Shown piece after piece: positions 1 to 5,436 of a stretch of 5,436 nt of DNA. The translations under genes were made by a program, and so were the position numbers. The stretch comes from Micrococcales bacterium. GTDB lineage: Bacteria; Actinomycetota; Actinomycetes; S36-B12; UBA5976. The notes below the pieces were generated by a model. It ran no database searches, was not told the origin of the DNA, and saw nothing but the letters and a program-made list of their open reading frames with translations. The stretch is from contig JAHEEQ010000042.1 of the NCBI GenBank assembly GCA_024640585.1, positions 1-5,436 of the forward strand, given 5' to 3'. Positions within the stretch are counted from its first letter, which is position 1. Each line of letters begins with the position of its first letter.

Positions 1-65
1 ATTTTGCCTTTTCCGCGAATGGTTTTGACTGCAGCGGTTAGTTTCGCTGAGAGTTGATCAAACAC
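1..65 (-). CDS. ffh: Signal recognition particle GTPase Ffh, N-terminal 21 codons (partial)
   Basis: This is the beginning of a gene that runs off the left edge. Translation from a GTG at 65 gives MFDQLSAKLTAAVKTIRGKGK (GTG read as Met). This matches the usual Ffh opening, a MFD-x-L-x-x-L helix followed by an RGKG/RGRG-type stretch that starts the helical N domain. Ffh is the cytoplasmic SRP54 GTPase: it binds signal sequences on ribosomes together with 4.5S RNA and hands them to FtsY, also encoded in this window. A GGAGGT Shine-Dalgarno (69-74) lies only 3 nt before the GTG. An ATG at 65-67 is in a different frame and does not give an Ffh-like protein. The gene lies 50 nt after glnD, as in other Actinobacteria. 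Only the N-terminus is visible, so the call rests on a short match plus synteny. Confidence 0.85.
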   Translation of the reverse strand, partial: MFDQLSAKLTAAVKTIRGKGK

Positions 66-68
66 ATG

Positions 69-99
69 ACCTCCGAGGTAGGGGCTAATCGTAAAGCCC
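69..99 (-). promoter_or_regulatory. ffh leader with Shine-Dalgarno and two small inverted repeats
   Basis: The 50-nt gap between glnD and ffh contains two short inverted repeats. GGGCT (82-86) pairs with AGCCC (95-99) across an 8-nt loop. ACCT (69-72) pairs with AGGT (76-79), and this second pair includes the GGAGGT ribosome binding site of ffh. If formed, the second hairpin would partly mask the Shine-Dalgarno, but a 4-bp stem is weak. No U-rich tract follows, so this does not look like a terminator and ffh may be cotranscribed with glnD. The Shine-Dalgarno itself is clear; any regulatory role for the repeats is a guess. Confidence 0.3.
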
Positions 100-115
100 G
101 CGTAATCGGCGAGTT

Positions 116-2431
116 CTAACGGTTGAAATCTGCCTCGAGTTCCGCTTGAACTTTAAAAACAAGTTCGTTCTTAGTGATTTCGTCCAATCTCCCACCTTCA
201 CTGGTGGTTAGATACAAGACATCAACAATTTCACTTCCAATTGTGTCGATCCGAGCCGAATTGATTGTTAGTTTTTCCAAAGCCACAATCTGCGCAATCC
301 GAAATAAAAGTGCCGTTTCGTCATGTGCGCGAACTTCAAACACATCTGCACGTTGAGATATACCCTCTACAAATTTCACCCGCGGCTTTGGTGGCACAAA
401 ACCTCTATATGTGCGCGAATTTTCTACTTTTTGAATTTCTTTTGAAATTATGGCTGGATTATTAACCGCCAATTGCAATTCCAAACTTACTTTCTTGGTT
501 TCGGGTGCGTCGCCAAATAGTGGAATTACTTGCCAATGCTGCATCGCTAATTCTTCATTAGTTTCAAATTGCGCTGACTTAATATCTAATCGCAGAACAC
601 GTAAAGCGCCAGCCACGTCAGCTATTAAACCGACTCGATCTCTTGTAGAAATATAAATGTCGCTTTGAGATCCGAGGTTTGTGATTTGAATTTCCGTTTC
701 AACCGTTGGAGTGAAAGGAAATGTTTGGGAGAGCGCCTGTCCACTTGGAATTTCTTTGCCAGAAAAAATTGCGTCTACTCTTCCTACCAAATCTGCAACC
801 AAACTTGCCTTCCAATCACTCCACGTATGTTCGGAAGTCGCTTTGGAATCAGCAATTGTTAAGTAATGTAATAATTCAAGAAGTTGACTTGTCTGTACTT
901 TTTCTGAGACATATTCAATTGTGGCAGGGTCATCTAAATCTCTTCGGGTGGCAATCTCAGGGATCAAAAGGTGGTGCTTTACCATTTCAATCAAAATATT
1001 TTTGTCTTGATTTTCAAAGCCTAGATGTTCTGCAATTCCCGCAATTAAATCCGCTCCAACAACACTATGGTCGCCTTTGTGAGGTTTTCCGATATCGTGA
1101 AAAAGTGCACCAACTAACAATAAATCTGGACGTGAAACCATCCGGCTTAAAGTCGATGCCTGCACTACGCACTCAAGTGAATGCCTATCAACAGTGTAAA
1201 TATGGAGTGCATTTCTCTGCGGTAATGCCTGCATTGGCTGCCACATCGGCAGCATTACATCTAGTAACCCGTTTTGTTCTAATGATTCCCAAACAGAAAT
1301 AAGCGCTGAACCGGAACCAAGAAATGAGATTAATGAATTTAGAGTTTCTTTAGGCCAAGGATTTGGCAATATCGCTAGTTCTTGCTTCAAACGAGACAAA
1401 GTTGCAGCAGATATATCTAACCCCGCTTGACTCGCAGCCGCCGCAATGCGCCAACCAAGACCTGGATCGGCTTGAGGATTCGCATCTCTCGCTAATACAA
1501 CTTCTTCATCCTGAACAACTACTCCGTCTGCCAACGGTGCACGAAATTCCCGAGAGACTTTCTTAAAACTGAAAATAGACTTCTTCTTTATTTCTTTATT
1601 AACCCTTTTCCAAGCTAAATCTGATTCATAAGCAAGCGTGCGACTTGCCAAAGACACTTCGCGCAATAGCAAATCGTCGGATTCAATTCCAAGGAGCTTG
1701 GCAACTTCAACTTGCTCATGCATAGTCAACTTGTCAGTTGATCTGCCTGTAACCCGTTGCAGCGCATCGCGCACATTTAGCAAAGTTTGATGGGCTTGCT
1801 CCACGCGATCACGATTTACATCGGTAATCCAACTAGCAGCAATCGCGCGCAAGATAGTTACCTCGCGCAACCCTCCGTAGCTTTCTTTCAAGTCTGGCTC
1901 CAACAAATGCGCTAAATCACCGAATCGCTGTTTGCGTTCTTTAGCACTTTGCCAAAGCTCCCCCAGTCTCTCTTTAGACATTGAGCGCCAGTCAGATAAG
2001 ACACTTGTCTTTACTTCATCTAGCAGACTTTCTGCTCCGAATATCACCCTTGCATCCAACAGTCCTAAAACAACTTTGAAGTCTGCATTCGCCATACGTC
2101 TAACTTGTGCAATGTCTCTAACAGAATGGTCCAAAGAGATACCGCTATCCCAAATCGGATACCAGATTGCGTCGGCTAACTTTGCCATCGTCTCAGGTTT
2201 TTCATCCTGGTGATGTAAAAGCAAAATATCTAAATCACTACCTGCACATAATTCATTTCTGCCATAGCCACCAACTGCAACCAATGCCACATTATGATTA
2301 TCAAATCCAGCTTTTTCAGCAAGCGAAATAACCCATGAATCTGTTAATTCAGAAAGTGCAACTCGATTTGCACGAGAAGGGGTAACCTCTACTGAAATTA
2401 AAGCTTTACGTTGATCTAAATACATAACCAT
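116..2431 (-). CDS. glnD: GlnD, PII nucleotidyltransferase / nucleotidyl-removing enzyme
   Basis: GlnD reads cellular nitrogen status (glutamine) and modifies PII. In proteobacteria it uridylylates; in the actinobacteria studied (Corynebacterium, Streptomyces) it adenylylates Tyr51 of GlnK. Four domains are visible in 771 residues. The nucleotidyltransferase has GGYGR at 54-58 and SDLD at 65-68, the metal-binding aspartates, followed by the family stretch around LKESYGGLRE (181-190). The HD domain that removes the nucleotide has H417, H445-D446 (FHDIGKP), H455, H486-H487 and D527. Two C-terminal ACT domains, about 591-655 and 696-747, are the glutamine sensors. All checked catalytic residues are intact. 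The length is somewhat below the near-890 residues of the E. coli enzyme. The start is uncertain: ATG at 2431 has no good Shine-Dalgarno, and a second ATG lies at 2425 (codon 3). The gene is separated from glnB by 68 nt containing a strong stem-loop, so its expression may be partly independent of amt-glnB. Confidence 0.95.
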   Translation of the reverse strand: MVMYLDQRKALISVEVTPSRANRVALSELTDSWVISLAEKAGFDNHNVALVAVGGYGRNELCAGSDLDILLLHHQDEKPETMAKLADAIWYPIWDSGISLDHSVRDIAQVRRMANADFKVVLGLLDARVIFGAESLLDEVKTSVLSDWRSMSKERLGELWQSAKERKQRFGDLAHLLEPDLKESYGGLREVTILRAIAASWITDVNRDRVEQAHQTLLNVRDALQRVTGRSTDKLTMHEQVEVAKLLGIESDDLLLREVSLASRTLAYESDLAWKRVNKEIKKKSIFSFKKVSREFRAPLADGVVVQDEEVVLARDANPQADPGLGWRIAAAASQAGLDISAATLSRLKQELAILPNPWPKETLNSLISFLGSGSALISVWESLEQNGLLDVMLPMWQPMQALPQRNALHIYTVDRHSLECVVQASTLSRMVSRPDLLLVGALFHDIGKPHKGDHSVVGADLIAGIAEHLGFENQDKNILIEMVKHHLLIPEIATRRDLDDPATIEYVSEKVQTSQLLELLHYLTIADSKATSEHTWSDWKASLVADLVGRVDAIFSGKEIPSGQALSQTFPFTPTVETEIQITNLGSQSDIYISTRDRVGLIADVAGALRVLRLDIKSAQFETNEELAMQHWQVIPLFGDAPETKKVSLELQLAVNNPAIISKEIQKVENSRTYRGFVPPKPRVKFVEGISQRADVFEVRAHDETALLFRIAQIVALEKLTINSARIDTIGSEIVDVLYLTTSEGGRLDEITKNELVFKVQAELEADFNR

Positions 2432-2434
2432 CCA

Positions 2435-2440
2435 ACTATA
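2435..2440 (-). promoter_or_regulatory. Possible -10 element for a leaderless glnD transcript
   Basis: On the minus strand TATAGT matches the TATAAT consensus in five of six positions. It ends 3 nt before the ATG at 2431 and 9 nt before the ATG at 2425. A start site 6 to 9 nt downstream would fall at or beside these ATGs, giving an mRNA with almost no leader. This fits the lack of a ribosome binding site for glnD and the frequent use of leaderless mRNAs in Actinobacteria. The -35 region at 17-nt spacing is GTTAAA (2458-2463), a poor match lying in the loop of the neighbouring stem. A short AT-rich hexamer can occur by chance, so confidence is low. Confidence 0.25.
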
Positions 2441-2444
2441 GAGA

Positions 2445-2476
2445 AGGTTGGGGTGGATTTAACTCCACCCCAACCT
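2445..2476 (-). terminator. Stem-loop after glnB, candidate terminator or attenuator
   Basis: A perfect 13-bp inverted repeat, AGGTTGGGGTGGA (2445-2457) and TCCACCCCAACCT (2464-2476), has a 6-nt loop. It begins 23 nt after the glnB stop and ends 13 nt before the glnD ATG. The stem is G+C rich (8 of 13 pairs) and should be stable in RNA. In the direction of transcription it is followed by TCTCTATAG, not a run of T, so it is not a textbook Rho-independent terminator. Actinobacterial terminators often lack a good U-tract. It could end most amt-glnB transcripts, partly reduce readthrough into glnD, or protect the glnB 3' end from decay. The inverted repeat is certain; the role is inferred. Confidence 0.6.
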
Positions 2477-2499
2477 GAAGGAAAATACCTTTTAAACTG

Positions 2500-2841
<342 letters not shown>

Positions 2842-4155
2842 CTAGGCCTCCGATCTGCCATTGGCAATAAGTCCACCGAGACCGCCACCGGCTCGGCTAT
2901 CTAATTCATATGCAGACTCTGCATGGTGAGTTAGGTCAACACCTTCAACTTCCTCATCTTTTGTGATGCGGAATCCAATGGTTTTTTCAAGTAAGAAACC
3001 AATAATGTAAGTCACAACAAATGAGAACGCCATTACCGATGCGGCACCAAGAGCTTGCTTTCCAAGCAATTCAGTTCCGCCACCGTAGAACAATCCGTTT
3101 GCACCCCAGCTTGTAATTGCGGTTGAGCCAAAGAAACCGATTGAAAGTGTTCCCCATAGGCCACCAACTAAATGAACGCCAACCACATCGAGTGAATCGT
3201 CGTAATTGAGTTTATATTTAAGTCCAACTGCTAAAGCGCAAAGAATGCCAGCAATCAAACCAATTACAACTGCTGCCCAAGGTGCAACGAATGCGCAAGC
3301 TGGTGTGATTGCGACCAAACCAGCAACTGCGCCAGAAGCGGCACCTAGTGAAGTTGCATGTCCATCGCGAATTTTTTCAACGATTAACCAGCCAGCTAGT
3401 GCGCCAGCAGTTGCAACTTGAGTGTTCATGAAGGCAATTGCTGCTGTTCCATTTGCACCAAGTGCAGATCCTGCATTGAATCCAAACCAGCCAAACCAAA
3501 GCAATCCAGCGCCAAGTAATACAAGAGGCAATGAATGTGGGCGCATTGGTTCCTTCTTGAAACCAACCCGCTTTCCAAGTACGAGCGCAAGGGCTAAGCC
3601 AGCGGCACCTGCGTTGATGTGGACTGCAGTTCCACCTGCAAAGTCGAGCACACCCTTTGCAGCTAACCAACCCGCGCCAGTTGCGTCTGTTCCACCAAAA
3701 TCAAATACCCAGTGTGCAACTGGGAAGTAAACAATCGAAACCCAAATGGCAACGAAAATAACCCAGGTTACAAACTTCGCACGATCAGCAATTGCACCTG
3801 AAATCAATGCCGGAGTGATTACGGCAAACATCAATTGGAAAGCTGCGAAAGCCAGAACAGGAATTGGATAGTAAGCACCATTTGCAACAACATCATTTAC
3901 GTAACCTGAAAGACCTGAAAGATCAAAAGATCCATACCAAGCACTTCCTGAGTTGCCGAATGCAACAGAGTAGCCATAAAAGACCCAAAGTACGCTAACA
4001 ACGGCAATTGCTGAGAAAGACATCATCATCATGTTGAGAACGCTTTTAGCTCGAACCATGCCGCCATAGAAAAACGCCAAACCTGGTGTCATTAGCAAGA
4101 CCAGAGCTGCGCTTGCCAACACCCAGGCGGTATCACCGGTATTTAGTTCCGGCAT
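2842..4155 (-). CDS. amt: Ammonium transporter (Amt/AmtB family)
   Basis: From ATG at 4155 this encodes a 437-residue integral membrane protein of the Amt/Mep/Rh family, which conducts ammonium through a trimer of 11-helix subunits. The family hallmarks are present: MTPGLAFFYGG near the N-terminus, DFAGGTAVH with Asp171 and the first pore histidine His179, GWFGFNAGSA (222-231), and DVVGVH with the second pore histidine His328. The cytoplasmic tail carries GFRITKDEEVEG and a HHAESAYE stretch, the conserved region that contacts PII proteins. I prefer 4155 because the product MPELNTGDTAWVL then begins just before the first helix, as in other actinobacterial Amt proteins. A frame-extended GTG at 4218 would add 21 residues with no ribosome binding site. 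The site before 4155 is also weak (GGGT, 5 nt upstream). glnB follows after 3 nt. Upstream motifs suggest nitrogen control. Confidence 0.95.
   Translation of the reverse strand: MPELNTGDTAWVLASAALVLLMTPGLAFFYGGMVRAKSVLNMMMMSFSAIAVVSVLWVFYGYSVAFGNSGSAWYGSFDLSGLSGYVNDVVANGAYYPIPVLAFAAFQLMFAVITPALISGAIADRAKFVTWVIFVAIWVSIVYFPVAHWVFDFGGTDATGAGWLAAKGVLDFAGGTAVHINAGAAGLALALVLGKRVGFKKEPMRPHSLPLVLLGAGLLWFGWFGFNAGSALGANGTAAIAFMNTQVATAGALAGWLIVEKIRDGHATSLGAASGAVAGLVAITPACAFVAPWAAVVIGLIAGILCALAVGLKYKLNYDDSLDVVGVHLVGGLWGTLSIGFFGSTAITSWGANGLFYGGGTELLGKQALGAASVMAFSFVVTYIIGFLLEKTIGFRITKDEEVEGVDLTHHAESAYELDSRAGGGLGGLIANGRSEA
2847..2851 (-). promoter_or_regulatory. Ribosome binding site of glnB, inside the end of amt
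   Basis: GGAGG stands 8 nt before the glnB ATG and overlaps the last codons of amt, whose stop is at 2842-2844. It is the best-placed Shine-Dalgarno in the window and supports tight coupling of amt and glnB translation. Confidence 0.75.
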
Positions 4156-4211
4156 ATTGCACCCGCTTTCTTTTAGTAGTAGAAGTAACGGGAGAAATAT
4201 CGCAATAGAGT

Positions 4212-4292
4212 GTTTCACACAGGGGTGCTTTTTCGTTGCAGGTATGTGACATATGCCTAATATGTGTTAAAGGTTTGTGTCACCAATGTTAC
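4212..4292 (-). promoter_or_regulatory. Candidate nitrogen-regulator (GlnR-type) operator region upstream of amt
   Basis: GlnR of Streptomyces and mycobacteria recognises variations of gTnAC-n6-GnAAC, usually in two copies. On the minus strand GTCAC (4246-4250), six bases, then GCAAC (4235-4239) fits one full copy. It is followed after six bases by GCACC (4224-4228) and after seven by GAAAC (4212-4216), a degenerate second copy. Further upstream GTAAC (4288-4292), n6, GACAC (4277-4281), n6, TTAAC (4266-4270) keeps the same 11-nt period. The region lies entirely between the ftsY stop and the preferred amt start, where an amt-glnB promoter would be expected. A weak -10-like GATATT lies at about 4197-4202. 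The motifs are short and imperfect, so this is a hypothesis supported by gene context. Confidence 0.4.
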
Positions 4293-4312
4293 AAATGTTT
4301 CCAAATTACAAA

Positions 4313-5260
4313 TTATGAGAGTAAAGAGTCCACAAACTCGCTGGCGTTGAATGAAATCAAGTCTTCAGCAGTTTCTCCGATACCAACTAGTTTGACTGGC
4401 ACTCCAAGTTTTTGTTGAACCGCAAAAACAATGCCACCTTTTGCTGTCCCATCAAATTTGGTGAGCACAATTCCAGTCAGGTGAACGCTTTCGGCAAAAA
4501 CTTGGGCTTGGGTAAGTCCATTTTGGCCTGTTGTTGCATCGAGCACCAAAAGTGTTTCTGTTATCGGAGCTCGCTTTTCAATTACACGAGTGACTTTTGA
4601 AAGTTCTTCCATCAGCGTTGATTTGTTGTGTAATCGACCAGCTGTATCAACAATGATTACATCTGCGTTGGCTTCAACACCCTTTGCCACAGTGTCGAAT
4701 GCAACCGACGCTGGATCGCCATTTTCGGGGCCTCGAACAATTATTGAATTGCTGCGATTTGCCCAAGTTTCCAATTGGTCCGCGGCCGCAGCGCGAAATG
4801 TGTCCGCTGCTCCCACAACTACTTTTTTACCAGCTTGATTTAACTGGTAAGCGATTTTTCCGACGGTTGTGGTTTTGCCAGTTCCGTTTACTCCAACTAC
4901 AACAATTACAGATGGTCCGTCATCGTTCATTCCAAGACTACGTTCTGGCTGTTGTGCCAAAATGTCTAACAACACTTCGCGAACGGAAGTTTGCAAACTC
5001 GCCGCATCCGCTCCACGCGCTGATACTTTTCGAATCCGATCGATAATTTCAGCTGTGGCTTCTACGCCAACATCTGCCATCAACAATGCGTCTTCAATTT
5101 CGCTAAGCGCTTCAAGGTCGGTTTTGCCGAATGCAGATTTGAATAAGGCAGATAGCCCTTTACTTTTCCAAGTTATCTTTTTGGATGAGGTTGTTTCGAC
5201 TTCTTCACTTACTTCATCTGGAGTTTGCGAATTATTCTTTCGCCACTTTCGCAGCAACAT
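4313..5260 (-). CDS. ftsY: Signal recognition particle receptor FtsY
   Basis: FtsY is the membrane-associated GTPase that receives SRP-ribosome complexes and passes them to the translocon. The 315 residues hold a short charged N-terminus (about 1-30), a helical N domain (about 31-100) and the SRP-type GTPase domain. The GTPase motifs are P-loop GVNGTGKTTT (123-132), DTFRAAA (153-159), DTAGR (205-209), DATTGQNG (241-248), TKFDG (267-271) and GIGE (293-296). GVNGTGKTTT and the acidic N-terminus favour FtsY over Ffh, and no methionine-rich M domain follows. Compared with the roughly 400-residue FtsY proteins of Streptomyces and Mycobacterium it is short, with no visible N-terminal membrane helix. 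ATG at 5260 is the first possible start in frame after a stop, and lies 5 nt behind smc. Its Shine-Dalgarno is poor (GAG 11 nt upstream). It probably forms an operon with smc. Confidence 0.96.
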   Translation of the reverse strand: MLLRKWRKNNSQTPDEVSEEVETTSSKKITWKSKGLSALFKSAFGKTDLEALSEIEDALLMADVGVEATAEIIDRIRKVSARGADAASLQTSVREVLLDILAQQPERSLGMNDDGPSVIVVVGVNGTGKTTTVGKIAYQLNQAGKKVVVGAADTFRAAAADQLETWANRSNSIIVRGPENGDPASVAFDTVAKGVEANADVIIVDTAGRLHNKSTLMEELSKVTRVIEKRAPITETLLVLDATTGQNGLTQAQVFAESVHLTGIVLTKFDGTAKGGIVFAVQQKLGVPVKLVGIGETAEDLISFNASEFVDSLLS

Positions 5261-5265
5261 GGAAA

Positions 5266-5436
5266 CTAAAACTCGCCTTGGACTTCTGAAAGTCGCTGAC
5301 TAATTACCGCTGAAACACCATCGCCGCGCATTGTGACACCGTATAAAGCGTCTGCGATTTCCATTGTGCGCTTTTGGTGAGTGATGACAATCAACTGCGA
5401 GTTATCTTGCAACTCTTTCATCACGTCAATCAAACG
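5266..5436 (-). CDS. smc: Chromosome segregation protein SMC, C-terminal 56 residues (partial)
   Basis: This frame is open to the right edge and ends in TAG at 5266-5268. It encodes 56 residues beginning [14 protein letters not shown], then [20 protein letters not shown] and a final [15 protein letters not shown] stretch. This is the end of the SMC ATPase head: the helix after the D-loop, the VITHQK switch histidine (H-loop), and the closing GVS segment. SMC forms the condensin complex with ScpA and ScpB that compacts and segregates chromosomes. Only the distal part of the head is visible; the Walker A, hinge, signature and Walker B lie outside the window. ftsY starts 5 nt later, which implies cotranscription. 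Confidence 0.93.
   Translation of the reverse strand, partial: RLIDVMKELQDNSQLIVITHQKRTMEIADALYGVTMRGDGVSAVISQRLSEVQGEF

Noticed and set aside
66..119. ffh reading frame open upstream of GTG 65 into glnD, suggesting an overlapping longer Ffh
   Set aside because: The added residues do not resemble Ffh, whereas translation from GTG 65 begins exactly where the family begins, with a GGAGGT just upstream.
721..1302. A 193-codon open frame on the plus strand inside glnD
   Set aside because: It lies antisense to the glnD region coding for the conserved HD domain, shows no recognisable domain, and no other evidence for a plus-strand gene exists here. It is a shadow of glnD.
3377..3730. Open frames of about 100 codons on both strands inside amt
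   Set aside because: They are cysteine/tryptophan-rich or proline/alanine-rich out-of-frame readings of the Amt coding sequence, which has all its family hallmarks in the main frame.
4869..5303. A 144-codon plus-strand open frame over ftsY and the end of smc
   Set aside because: It is antisense to well-supported ftsY and smc coding sequence, and its product resembles no known protein family.

Overview
The window is one co-oriented block of genes, all on the minus strand. In transcription order (right to left) they are: the 3' end of smc, ftsY, an ammonium transporter gene (amt), a PII signal protein gene (glnB/glnK), the PII-modifying enzyme gene glnD, and the first 21 codons of ffh. I know this order (smc, ftsY, amtB, glnK, glnD, ffh) from Actinobacteria such as Streptomyces. 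Three sampled 60-base lines gave about 25, 42 and 48 percent G+C. Such low G+C, tight spacing and a short FtsY in an actinobacterial gene order suggest a streamlined aquatic actinobacterium, for example of the acI/Nanopelagicales type. The lineage is an inference, not something the sequence proves.

Region by region: 5436-5266 encodes the C-terminal 56 residues of SMC. ftsY follows after 5 nt (5260-4313). The 157 nt between ftsY and the preferred amt start carry repeated GTnAC/GnAAC-like motifs that resemble a GlnR (nitrogen regulator) operator. amt (4155-2842) and glnB (2838-2500) are 3 nt apart. The 68 nt between glnB and glnD hold a perfect 13-bp inverted repeat, followed closely by a TATAGT box and the glnD start. 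glnD (2431-116) is complete. A 50-nt gap then leads to ffh, which starts with GTG at 65 and runs off the left edge.

Functionally, two modules are interleaved. Amt, GlnB and GlnD form a nitrogen-sensing unit: Amt conducts ammonium, the PII protein docks on it and can block it, and GlnD adds or removes a nucleotide on Tyr51 of the PII T-loop. FtsY and Ffh are the SRP receptor and SRP GTPase for co-translational membrane targeting, and SMC is the chromosome condensin. All diagnostic catalytic and binding residues checked are present, and no gene looks broken.

I found no mobile element, CRISPR array, tRNA/rRNA or unfamiliar gene. The most interesting signals are non-coding: the candidate nitrogen operator before amt, the stem-loop and possible leaderless start at the glnB/glnD boundary, and small hairpins around the ffh ribosome binding site. 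No stretch longer than 300 bases lacks a gene.
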